This document shows, in pieces, positions 1-10,288 of a DNA stretch of 64,000 nt. The DNA comes from Ga0077555 sp963761475 (GTDB lineage: Bacteria; Pseudomonadota; Alphaproteobacteria; Rhizobiales; Hyphomicrobiaceae). Made by a program: the position numbers and the translations under genes. The stretch covers positions 46,316-110,315 of the forward strand of contig CAVXGT010000007.1 of the NCBI GenBank assembly GCA_963761475.1, in the 5' to 3' direction. Position 1 is the stretch's first letter. The number at the start of each line of letters is the position of its first letter. The notes beneath the pieces are model-generated. The model was given only the letters and a program-made list of their open reading frames with translations, was not told where the DNA came from and did not search any database.

Positions 1-235
1 CCTCCCCGGCCTTACCGGCCGTTCCGCAACCGCCTTCGATAGAAATTGACAGAGCAACGTATTTTTTTTGCGAGCCTGACCTGACCACTGTGTTCGCCTT
101 CACAAGCAACGCGCACCTCAACAATGCCGAGACCTATCCTTTGGGCTGGGCTATGCATCCGTGGGTAGTGAGAGGCCAGACAATAGCTGTCCGCGCAACT
201 GCGTGCCCCTGTAACGGTTTGAAAAGGAGAATGCG

Positions 236-1047
236 ATGCCCAGCCTCACCGTAAACGGAACCGAGCTGCACTATAGCGAAGCCGGCGTCGGTGGTCGAAA
301 GCTGCTGATGGTACACGGTACGCTCGGCGACCAGAGGAGCTTCGCCGCGCAGATGGCCCCCCCGCCACAGCAGGCTTCCATGTGATGGCGCTGTCCATGC
401 GCCACTCCTGGCCTGGGAACTGGCCGACGTCTGGCGGAGACTTCCGCATCGACACTCATGTCGCCGACGTGGCTGCTTTCATTGGCGCGCTTCGAGAGGA
501 GAAGGTGGCGCTACTCGGCCATTCTCGGGGCGGTCATATCGCCCTACGCGTTGCGGAACGGCACCCTTCGCTGCTACGCGCGCTGATCCTGGCCGAACCC
601 GGCGGCGAGCTTGACGAGAGCCTAGGTGGCAAGCTTGGCGGGGCTGGCCAAGCCAGCGCCTTCGCAAAGGCTGCAGATTTGGTCGCGGCGGGTGACGAAG
701 AGGGCGGGCTGAGGATCATCGCCGAGCACACGGGTGGACCCGGTGCCTGGGAGCGGCGCCCGGAAGAGCGCAAGGCAATCAGCCGCGCAAATGCGCGCAC
801 GATGCTTGGACAGCGCGACGAGCAGCGCCGCCCCTATGCGCGTGCGACGGTTGCAACTGTTCGCACGCCGACCTTGTTTCTCTGCGGCGCCAACACGCGT
901 CCGAATTTCGTAGCGAACGTGGAAGCATTGTCCGGCGCGATCGCGGGCTCGAAGGTGGTGGTGATCCGCGATGCAACGCACGGTCTCCCCTACGAGAATC
1001 CGACGGACTTCAACGCTGCAGTCGTCGACTTCCTGAAGGCCAACTGA
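236..1047 (+). pseudogene. alpha/beta hydrolase, frameshifted near the N-terminus
   Basis: The gene encodes an alpha/beta-fold hydrolase of about 270 residues; the substrate is not predictable. The nucleophile elbow GHSRGG, the repeated-Ala/Gly cap and a late DATHGLPYENP segment carrying the likely catalytic His are visible. The start at 236 follows a strong AAAAGGAGA ribosome site and gives MPSLTVNGTELHYSEAG, a typical family N-terminus with the VHGTLGD oxyanion-hole segment. That frame stops at 383-385. The rest (FHVMALSMRHSW onward) lies one frame away, open from about 358 to 1047. Adding one C to the seven-C run at 357-363 restores a continuous protein, so this is either a homopolymer error or a disrupted gene. 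It stands alone, with no operon partner within 300 bases. Confidence 0.75.
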
Positions 1048-1341
1048 ACACGGGGGGATGTTGTGCGGACGGTTCGACGGAGGCAGGCTTGCCGATCGTC
1101 GGCAAGTGAATATCGCGCCCAAACCGTTCTGCCGCTCCATATATTGCGCTTATGACGTCCGAGCCGGCATAGTCTCGACCTATGCCCCCTTGGTCGGCGG
1201 TCGACGCATCCTCCGCCGCGCGATGCTTGCTACGGAAACAAGCCGTCGATTTGGCGATACCTTGCCGACTCCCGGCGCTGCAATGTTATGGTCCAGTCCC
1301 AGGGCCTGCTCAGGCTCCGCTCATATGGAAGGAACAGGATC

Positions 1342-2442
1342 GTGGCTGACAAGATCAGGGTTGGAATCGTCGGCGCAACGGTAACCCCGGGCGGCAGCGG
1401 CTGGGGCGCCAACGCCCATGCACCAGCCTTGCAGGCATTGCCGAATTTTGAGCTCAAGGCGGTGTGCACCGCACATGCAGAAACCGCAAAAGCCTCGGCG
1501 GAGAAGTTCGGCGCCGATCTGGCGTTCCACGACATCCATAAGATGGTGGCCCATCCCGATATCGATCTCGTCACGGTCGTCGTCCGCGTGCCATGGCACA
1601 AGGAGTTGGTCATGGCCGCCATCGGTGCGGGGAAGCCGGTCTGCTGCGAATGGCCGCTTGGCGCTCACTTGGCCGAGGCGAAGGAGATGGCGGACGCCGC
1701 AAAGGCCGCCAAGTTGCCAACCCTGGTCGGCCTCCAGGCTCGAAGCGATCCCGCTGTCATGTACGCGCGCGATCTCGTCGCCAATGGCGAGATCGGCGAC
1801 ATCGTCTCTGTCAACATGCGGGTCATCGTCGATTCGATTCCCGTGCGCGGCGACGGCCGCATCTGGCAAGGCATTCGGAAGAACGGCGCCAACCCGATGA
1901 CCATTCCGGGAGGTCATGCGATCGACGCCATGTGTCATATCCTCGGCGAGTTCTCTGAGGTCAGCGCGCGGGTCACGACGCGGATCGAGATGTGGAAGCA
2001 TGCAGTGACGGGCGACGACTTCCCCGTTGACGCGCCGGACACGGTCTCGGTGGTAGGTGTGCTGCGGAACGGTGCTGAAGTCTCCTGGCAGGTGGCGAGT
2101 GTGCCCCACCACGCAAGCGGAATTCGGATGGAAGTCTACGGCCAGAAGGGTACGCTGGTGTTGACCTCGAAGTCGGTCAACATCGGACCAAGCCAACTCC
2201 AGATCGGCATCGGCAAGGGCGAGATGAAGGCGGTTCACCCACCCGCGAGCTATCGGCTCGCCCCGGGAGACATGCCACAGAGCCCGGCGGTCAACGTCGC
2301 CCAGGCCTACGCCCGCTACGCCGTGGCGATGGGGTCGGGTGTATCGCCGGCGCCCGACTTCGATCACGCCGTCGTCCGCCACGCGTTGATTGACGCGCTA
2401 GAGCGATCGCATGCAGAGGGCAGGGTCATCAAACTGGGCTAG
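1342..2442 (+). CDS. Gfo/Idh/MocA family oxidoreductase
   Basis: A predicted NAD(P)-dependent oxidoreductase of 366 residues acting on a sugar, polyol or related compound in the cytoplasm. The N-terminal Rossmann motif is VGIVGATVTPGG, followed by a Gal80-like segment (HAPALQALPNFELKAVC). CEWPLG occupies the position of the usual EKP motif, and the C-terminal alpha/beta substrate domain contains GGHAIDAMCHIL. The GTG at 1342 is preferred over an upstream in-frame start at 1288 because it sits behind AGGAACAGGATC and begins exactly at the Rossmann fold. A hairpin follows the stop codon. The HpcH/HpaI aldolase downstream is 350 bases away, so a shared carbohydrate-acid pathway is only inferred. 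Confidence 0.85.
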   Translation: MADKIRVGIVGATVTPGGSGWGANAHAPALQALPNFELKAVCTAHAETAKASAEKFGADLAFHDIHKMVAHPDIDLVTVVVRVPWHKELVMAAIGAGKPVCCEWPLGAHLAEAKEMADAAKAAKLPTLVGLQARSDPAVMYARDLVANGEIGDIVSVNMRVIVDSIPVRGDGRIWQGIRKNGANPMTIPGGHAIDAMCHILGEFSEVSARVTTRIEMWKHAVTGDDFPVDAPDTVSVVGVLRNGAEVSWQVASVPHHASGIRMEVYGQKGTLVLTSKSVNIGPSQLQIGIGKGEMKAVHPPASYRLAPGDMPQSPAVNVAQAYARYAVAMGSGVSPAPDFDHAVVRHALIDALERSHAEGRVIKLG

Positions 2443-2461
2443 CCAGAGGGCAGCGGGGCCC

Positions 2462-2491
2462 GGCCACAAGGTCTCGCGAAGCCTCGTGGCC
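2462..2491 (+). terminator. possible terminator hairpin after the Gfo/Idh gene
   Basis: The arms GGCCAC (2462-2467) and GTGGCC (2486-2491) pair perfectly, with a further AGG/CCT pairing inside. The hairpin starts 20 bases after the stop codon at 2442. No strong T-tract follows, although the next 20 bases turn AT-rich. Confidence 0.4.
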
Positions 2492-2792
2492 CCCGCAAGA
2501 TTAATTTTCACTTCAGGGAGCGTCGCGTAGCGGAGAGGGCCCACGAGGGAACTGGACCCGAGGCGCCCGTGTGCAAGTTCGTGTCAAGGAAGTCGCGGAA
2601 GGGTGCGCATTAAGCGTCGATTGCCGGAGCGTTGATGTACCTGACAAGAGTTCATCCACGTGCGGGCAGCACCAGAGCCGCGGCCTCCAGGCAGCAGCAA
2701 ACTGCAGGTTCGCCATCACCATTGCGCACGGCTGATTATTGGACCACCTTTGCGCAGCATGTCTCAACCCGTCCATCTGAGGAAACGTCTCC
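2492..2792. other. gene-free stretch upstream of the aldolase
   Basis: About 300 bases without a convincing reading frame. Short frames here have no family resemblance and lack ribosome sites. It probably holds the aldolase promoter; the GAGGAA just before 2793 is that gene's ribosome site. Confidence 0.5.
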
Positions 2793-3623
2793 ATGCGCCA
2801 CAATCGCTTGCGCGCTCTACTCGATGCGAACCAGCCGTCGATCGGAACGCATCTGCTGTCCACTTGGCCTACTCTGGTGGAGCTGGTCGGCGACGCTGAC
2901 AACTACGACTACGTGGAATTCACCGCCGAGTACTCGCCATTCACGATGCACGACCTGGATAACTTGGGCCGCGCTCTCGAGCTGAAAAACCTCGGCGGTA
3001 TGATCAAAGTCGAGCAGACGCAATTCACGCATCAAGCCATGCGGGCGATCGGCTCAGGATTTCAGAGCATCCTGTTCGCCGATATTCGCACCGTGGCCGA
3101 CGCCGAATCCTGTGTCGCAGCCGTGCGCGCGGAAACACCTGGAACCGGCGGGCGTCTCGGCGTCGGCATGCGGCGCGACGTCGGCACGGTTCTCGAAGGT
3201 GGCTCGCCTGCCTACGTCGAAGCGCTCAATGGCGTGGTGATCGCAATCATGGTCGAGAAGCGAGAGTGCGTCGAAGACCTCGATGCGATCCTGGCGGTCA
3301 AGGGCATCGACATGGTGCAGTTTGGAGCCTCGGATTATTCCATGAGTATGGGTCTTACTGGTCAGCGGAACCATCCCGATATCAAGCGGGCGGAACGCAA
3401 GACCATCGAGACGGCACTGAAGATGGGCCTTCATCCTCGCGTGGAGCTCGCCGACATAAAACAGGCAGCGCCTTATCTCGAAATGGGCGTGAAGCACTTC
3501 TGCATCGGCTGGGACGTCCGGATTCTTCATGAGTGGTGGCGCGTCAACGGCGAGGGCATGCGAAGCATGCTGACGGGCGCCAAGCCGGCCGCCGCCGAGA
3601 AGAAGGGTGCGGGCACGTATTGA
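2793..3623 (+). CDS. HpcH/HpaI family aldolase (class II, metal-dependent type)
   Basis: A 276-residue member of the HpcH/HpaI aldolase / citrate-lyase-beta-like family, which cleaves or forms C-C bonds in 2-keto acids such as 4-hydroxy-2-oxo-heptanedioate. Visible features are IGTHLLSTWPTLVELVG at the N-terminus, YDYVEFTAEYSPF (the usual FDFVxxDxEH region, altered here), GVGMRRDVG and the metal/substrate segment IAIMVEKRECVEDLDAI, with Glu in the expected metal-ligand strand. The altered EFTAEY in place of the usual acidic/His motif suggests a divergent subfamily. It has its own GAGGAA ribosome site and reads alone. Confidence 0.8.
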   Translation: MRHNRLRALLDANQPSIGTHLLSTWPTLVELVGDADNYDYVEFTAEYSPFTMHDLDNLGRALELKNLGGMIKVEQTQFTHQAMRAIGSGFQSILFADIRTVADAESCVAAVRAETPGTGGRLGVGMRRDVGTVLEGGSPAYVEALNGVVIAIMVEKRECVEDLDAILAVKGIDMVQFGASDYSMSMGLTGQRNHPDIKRAERKTIETALKMGLHPRVELADIKQAAPYLEMGVKHFCIGWDVRILHEWWRVNGEGMRSMLTGAKPAAAEKKGAGTY

Positions 3624-3778
3624 GGTCCCAGAAACGGGGACAAGTTCAATGGAGCATCGGGCCTCCTCCCAAATCTGGAGGACTGAGCTCAACTGGTACT
3701 CCGCAAGGTCGGCGAGGCGCGGATGGCAGGAAGCGCTTGGCGCAAGCTAAAAACAGGCGAATGGCTGCATGCTCTGCA

Positions 3779-4639
3779 TCATTCGCCGCGCTGCACGGAA
3801 CGGATCACGTAGCCTCCGGACCGTTCGTCCGCCTCCAGGTCCACGACGCCACGGTCTTCTGCCTCTTCCAACAGGTCGCTGAATGACCGAAAGCCGTAGA
3901 AGTTCTCGTTGAATCCTGGATGCCGACGTTTCAACGTCTGTTTGACCATCGACCCCCACACGCGGTCGACGCCTTCGGCGAAGAGCGCCTCCGCCGTCTC
4001 CAGGACAAGATCGATGGCCTCGTCCCGCCGGTCCGCTTCCTTGCTGACGTATTCGCCAACCGAGGCCTTGCCGGACGGTGCCGCTGTTTTGGCAGGCTTG
4101 TCGTCCGTTGCTACCTTCTTCTTTGCTGGGCGCTGACTGCGAGATTTCGTCGTTGTGCTGGCGCGCACGAGATCGTCGTAGAAGATGAACTCATCACAAT
4201 TGTTCATCAGCAGATCCGAAGTGCTGTTCTTCACGCCGACCCCGATCACGGTCTTGGCGTTCTCGCGCAACTTGCTGACAAGTGGTGAAAAGTCAGAATC
4301 GCCGCTGATGATCACAAAAGTGTCGATGTGGTCCTTCGTGTAGCAAAGGTCGAGCGCGTCGACCACCATGCGAATATCGGCGGAGTTCTTGCCAGACTGC
4401 CGCGTGTGCGGGATCTCGATGAGCTCAAAGGCAGCATCGTGCATGGCGGCCTTGAACTCCTGGTATCGTTCCCAGTCGCAATAGGCCTTCTTAACGACGA
4501 TGCTGCCTTTTAGCAGCAATCGCTCGAGCACCAGCTTCATATCGAACTTCGGGATCTTGGCATCGCGCACACCGAGCGCGACGTTCTCGAAATCGCAAAA
4601 CAGAGCCATGTGGAAGTTGAGGTCGGTGCTCGCCATCAC
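3779..4639 (-). CDS. NYN-domain protein with C-terminal OST-HTH (LOTUS) domain
   Basis: A 286-residue protein of the LabA/DUF88 NYN (PIN-like) family. The acidic residues expected of a metal-dependent RNase fold are present: D16 in CDFENVAL, D88 and D94 in NSADIRMVVDAL, and D114/D116 in SGDSDFSPL. A basic linker (about 160-200, rich in K and R) leads to an OST-HTH/LOTUS-like winged helix (about 205-282, with VDRVWGSMVKQTLKRRHPGF and GYVIRSV). NYN-LOTUS proteins are thought to bind or cut structured RNA; in bacteria their targets are mostly unknown. The gene is solitary. The start may be Met1 or Met2. Confidence 0.88.
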   Translation of the reverse strand: MMASTDLNFHMALFCDFENVALGVRDAKIPKFDMKLVLERLLLKGSIVVKKAYCDWERYQEFKAAMHDAAFELIEIPHTRQSGKNSADIRMVVDALDLCYTKDHIDTFVIISGDSDFSPLVSKLRENAKTVIGVGVKNSTSDLLMNNCDEFIFYDDLVRASTTTKSRSQRPAKKKVATDDKPAKTAAPSGKASVGEYVSKEADRRDEAIDLVLETAEALFAEGVDRVWGSMVKQTLKRRHPGFNENFYGFRSFSDLLEEAEDRGVVDLEADERSGGYVIRSVQRGE

Positions 4640-5101
4640 GATGCCTTCACTGCTGCCGCCGCCCCGGGGACGGGAACGTTATTCTGTGCCAATGACATGG
4701 GCGACACAAATTCAGGAACTCTTCTATGTAATCAATGTCGCACGTCCAGCCACGATTGGCACAAGGCCAATCGCCTCAGTCGACCGCATCGCGCTTGCCA
4801 TTGCAGGGATTGCGATGTCGCGAATGCTGAACAGTTCGGATTGCCGTGAAATCGCGTGAGCGACCACCACGGATGCCAAGTCAGGGCCTTCGGTGGCATG
4901 ACCGCCCCCGTCCTCCTGGACAACGTTGTGGGCGTTGCGTCGTGTGCAACCACCCATCTCACCGGGAGTGCCGCAATTGTCGTGGCCCTTGGAATGGGGA
5001 CGTGGCCTGCTCTCAGTTCAGACCACCGCGCAACCATGTTTCCCGTAAAGTCAGCTTGCGTCGTGGTGCAGGCCGGCGCTCGCAGGTCCGCCGTCCGCAA
5101 G
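4640..5101. other. gene-free stretch between the NYN gene and csoR
   Basis: About 460 bases in which all six frames give only short frames of low-complexity composition and no recognisable motif. On the minus strand it follows csoR, so it could hold decayed sequence from a former member of the copper operon. I can identify nothing in it. Confidence 0.5.
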
Positions 5102-5377
5102 CTAGCGTGCGGACCTTCGCAGAATCTCCATCAGCTCTGCAATCTTCTGGCGTTGATCGGCCGCATCTCCACTGGCGATGGCATGCTCGACGCAGTGGGC
5201 AACGTGCTCGCGAAGGATGTCCTCTTCGACGCGCCTCAACGCTGCCCTGACGGCCGAGATCTGCGTGATGATGTCGATGCAGTAGCGATCCTCCTCGACC
5301 ATGCGAGAAAGCCCGCGCACCTGCCCCTCGATGCGGCTCAAGCGATTGAGCCGTGATGGTTTCGCTTCGCTTTTCAT
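5102..5377 (-). CDS. csoR: CsoR-type copper-sensing transcriptional repressor
   Basis: A 91-residue all-helical DUF156/CsoR-FrmR family repressor. The copper triad is intact: C33 (in YCIDII), H58 and C62 (HVAHC), with spacing C-x24-H-x3-C exactly as in CsoR. The N-terminus contains the family signature RLSRIEGQVRGLSRMVE. Longer in-frame extensions upstream would read through the operators, so the ATG at 5377 is chosen. The gene is divergent from the copper ATPase and the shared 98-base gap carries two CsoR-like operators. Cu(I) binding should release DNA and induce both directions. RcnR/FrmR-type sensing is less likely because those families use different ligand patterns. Confidence 0.9.
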   Translation of the reverse strand: MKSEAKPSRLNRLSRIEGQVRGLSRMVEEDRYCIDIITQISAVRAALRRVEEDILREHVAHCVEHAIASGDAADQRQKIAELMEILRRSAR

Positions 5378-5386
5378 TCTTGACCA

Positions 5387-5403
5387 ATACCTAGTGGGGG
5401 TAT
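5387..5403. promoter_or_regulatory. CsoR-like operator 1
   Basis: A 17-bp imperfect palindrome ATACCTAGTGGGGGTAT with ATACC/GGTAT arms. It matches the G/C-tract-plus-TA style of CsoR operators and lies 10 bases upstream of the csoR start, so it can block that promoter. Confidence 0.75.
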
Positions 5404-5415
5404 AGGTGTCAAGGG

Positions 5416-5432
5416 ATACCCTAGCGGGGTAT
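5416..5432. promoter_or_regulatory. CsoR-like operator 2
   Basis: A 17-bp palindrome ATACCCTAGCGGGGTAT, nearly identical to operator 1 and centred 29 bp from it. It overlaps the first two bases of the ATG at 5431, which argues that 5431 is not the real start of the ATPase and that 5476 is. Confidence 0.78.
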
Positions 5433-5475
5433 GGCAGCGAGCGGTGCTCGAATCCAACCGAAGCAGGAGGGCCAG

Positions 5476-7986
<2,511 letters not shown>

Positions 7987-7988
7987 TC

Positions 7989-8447
7989 ATGGATTGGTTG
8001 CAGGCCATTCGACGCTATCTTGCCGCTTCTATGGTCCTGCACACTATATGGGAGGTGGCTCAACTGCCGCTCTATACAATTTGGGCGGAGAGTGCGTCTA
8101 GGCAGGCGTTCGCGGTCATCCATTGCACTCTTGGTGACCTCATGATTGCCGCGCTCGCCCTCATTGTGTCGCTCACAATTGCGGGGCGCCATCAATGGCC
8201 GCATGCGTCCCTGCAGGCGACTTTCATCGTCCTGCTCGTCCTCGGCTTGGGCTACACGATCTACAGCGAATGGATCAATGTGAGCGTGCGAGGGAGCTGG
8301 GCCTATTCTCCCTCGATGCCAACGGTGCCGTGGTTAGGCACCGGGCTTTCTCCATTGTTGCAATGGTTGGCGGTCCCTATCCTTGCACTGCGCATCGCAG
8401 TGAGGCGCTGGCCATGGCGGTCCCCCTTGGGCCGGCAATCGGAATGA
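7989..8447 (+). CDS. small integral membrane protein co-transcribed with the copper ATPase
   Basis: A 152-residue protein with four hydrophobic segments (about 8-30, 40-65, 73-95 and 115-135) and a basic C-terminus. Conserved-looking charged or aromatic residues near the membrane (HTIWEVAQLPLYTIW, HCTLGD, YSEWINV) could form a site facing the lipid or periplasm. I know no function for it. The gap of two bases after the ATPase stop, and the shared operator, place it in the copper regulon; a chaperone-like or accessory role in copper export is inference only. Confidence 0.7.
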   Translation: MDWLQAIRRYLAASMVLHTIWEVAQLPLYTIWAESASRQAFAVIHCTLGDLMIAALALIVSLTIAGRHQWPHASLQATFIVLLVLGLGYTIYSEWINVSVRGSWAYSPSMPTVPWLGTGLSPLLQWLAVPILALRIAVRRWPWRSPLGRQSE

Positions 8448-8802
8448 GGCAGCTGAGAAGTTTCGGCCATGATCGATCGTCGTCACTTTCTCCTTCGCTC
8501 GGACTGAACTGCCTGCCATCTGCGACGTTGGTCCGAGTGATCACGCAATTCTCCGATAACGTCGATCCCGATCGGCCCTGCATGTATCACTGTCGCAACC
8601 TCGAGCACGAGGACGCAGGTATGATGGGTGAGTTGGCGGAAACGTGAAAGTCGAGCGTCCTGCCACCTCTTTCAGGTCATGGTCCAGCCAACACGGGTTT
8701 GGCGCACGAAATCTGTGTTGTCTGCCGCGCTGCCAAAATCAGGCCCGAACTGTCTCGATGTAACCCGACGGAATGGCGACTGGGCGCATCGTCGAGGACG
8801 CA
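8448..8802. other. gene-free stretch between convergent genes
   Basis: About 355 bases between the copper operon and the end of the minus-strand amidohydrolase. No frame with recognisable content and no clear terminator hairpin were found. Confidence 0.5.
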
Positions 8803-10023
8803 TCAACGCTTCAAAAGTGTTTCGGCCGCATCCGCAAAAACGCGACACCCGAGCACGATGTCATCGTCCGAGGTGTTCTCGGTCCAATGGTGCGAAATGC
8901 CGCCAATGCTTGGCACGAACAGCATCCCGGTTGGCAGATGGCGGGCGAGGTTCTGGGCATCGTGACCGGCTCCGCTCGGCATCTTGATTGCGCGTGACGG
9001 GGCCCTTTTCTCGGCCGCCTCAGCAAGCGCCTGCTGAATGGCCGGCGCCATCACGGCCGGTACGCTGCGACTGATCACCTCGAGCCGCGCGGAGCAGGGT
9101 CCCACGCGATCTGCCTCCGCCACCAGCTCCTCCAGCCGCGTCTGCATCCTCTCCAGAATGCCCGGATCGGCATCGCGCAACTGGAACAGCATTTCGGCAC
9201 GGCCAGGCACAATGCTGGGCGCACCCGGCTCGAGAGTGATCCGGCCTGTGGTCCATACGCTCGCGGCCCCCGCGACTTTCGGAAACTCGGCGGCAATGGT
9301 CTGGCAGAAGTGGGTGAGCGCCACGCCGGCATCGCGGCGGATGGCCATACGCGTCGTCCCCGCATGGTTCTGGGTTCCCTCGAATACGATGCGGTATTGC
9401 CAGATGGCGACGATGCTCGTCACGATTCCGAGCGACAACCCTTGGCTTTCGAGCCAGTCGCCCTGCTCGATGTGCGCTTCGAGGAAGGCGCAATAGCGCG
9501 ATGTGTCGATCAAGGTGCGAGACTTTCCGGCCAAACCGGCCTGGGCCAGCATCTCGCGCAGCGGCGTTCCGTGTGTGCGATCGCGGGCCCCATCAATGGC
9601 AGCCTCTGTCAATTCTCCGAGAAACGAGTAGCTGCCGAGGAAATTGCCGAAGTGCCCTTCCTCGTCGGCGAATGCAGCGACATCGACGCCGCCTTGCGAG
9701 TCTCCGCATTGCGCGATCGCCCGGGCAGTCTCCAGCGCGTAGATCACGCCGAGCGCGCCGTCCAACCAGCCCGCATGATTTTGGCTTTCGATGTGCGAGC
9801 CTGCCAGTACATGCGGCCCTGTCCCTGGCGCACGACCGACCACATTGGCGATGCCATCGATCTCGGCCGTGTGGCCCGCGGCTTCGAGTTTGCCAACCAG
9901 CCAGTGTCGCGCGGTCATGTCGTCGACTGACAGCGTAGGGCGATGCACCCCGGTCTTGTAGCGGCCGATGTCACGCAACTCGTAGAGGTCGCTCAATAGG
10001 CGCTCGGCGTTGATTTCTACCAT
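8803..10023 (-). CDS. M20-family amidohydrolase (N-carbamoyl-L-amino acid hydrolase / allantoate amidohydrolase type)
   Basis: A 406-residue zinc-dependent amidase of the hydantoinase/carbamoylase family. Metal-site motifs are in order: GSHIESQNHAGWLDG (H77, D88), FADEEGHFG (E121/E122), EAHIEQGDWLE and, near the C-terminus, GGISHHWTENT. These enzymes release ammonia and CO2 from N-carbamoyl amino acids or ureido compounds. The ATG at 10023 follows AGGAGCG; an upstream in-frame ATG has no ribosome site. The gene is divergent from a peptide-type ABC importer, which suggests import and hydrolysis of an amidated, ureido or carbamoyl compound. The exact substrate cannot be told from sequence. Confidence 0.85.
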   Translation of the reverse strand: MVEINAERLLSDLYELRDIGRYKTGVHRPTLSVDDMTARHWLVGKLEAAGHTAEIDGIANVVGRAPGTGPHVLAGSHIESQNHAGWLDGALGVIYALETARAIAQCGDSQGGVDVAAFADEEGHFGNFLGSYSFLGELTEAAIDGARDRTHGTPLREMLAQAGLAGKSRTLIDTSRYCAFLEAHIEQGDWLESQGLSLGIVTSIVAIWQYRIVFEGTQNHAGTTRMAIRRDAGVALTHFCQTIAAEFPKVAGAASVWTTGRITLEPGAPSIVPGRAEMLFQLRDADPGILERMQTRLEELVAEADRVGPCSARLEVISRSVPAVMAPAIQQALAEAAEKRAPSRAIKMPSGAGHDAQNLARHLPTGMLFVPSIGGISHHWTENTSDDDIVLGCRVFADAAETLLKR

Positions 10024-10288
10024 CGTCGTTCGCTCCTGCGAGATGCCGCTTTGTGGCGCGGTCTGTCCTGTTTGAATTTGAAAAATACGTGTGAAATCCG
10101 CGCCGTGCATGCCAGGAGAATAGGCAGGTGCGGCGCATTTTTGCCGGAACTTCGATCACATCATTTCGCAATTGCGAGATACGTTTCATGGCGTGCAAGC
10201 GCTCGGGTTTGATCCAACGAGCAGCCTGTGCCTCGCGCCTGACGACAGCAGCCGGCTATCGGCTAGCGAAAAGGGAGATCTGCGTTCG

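Noticed and set aside
1..235. Possible gene end at the left edge
   Set aside because: No open frame enters from the left with recognisable content; only short frames are present.
1321..2382. 353-codon minus-strand frame opposite the Gfo/Idh gene
   Set aside because: An Asp/His/Arg-rich antisense shadow without any domain.
4724..5356. Several 70-166-codon frames on both strands between the NYN gene and csoR
   Set aside because: Composition and lack of motifs match antisense shadows of csoR and random GC-rich frames.
5431..5475. ATG at 5431 as start of the copper ATPase
   Set aside because: It overlaps the CsoR operator and lacks a ribosome site; 5476 follows AGGAGGG.
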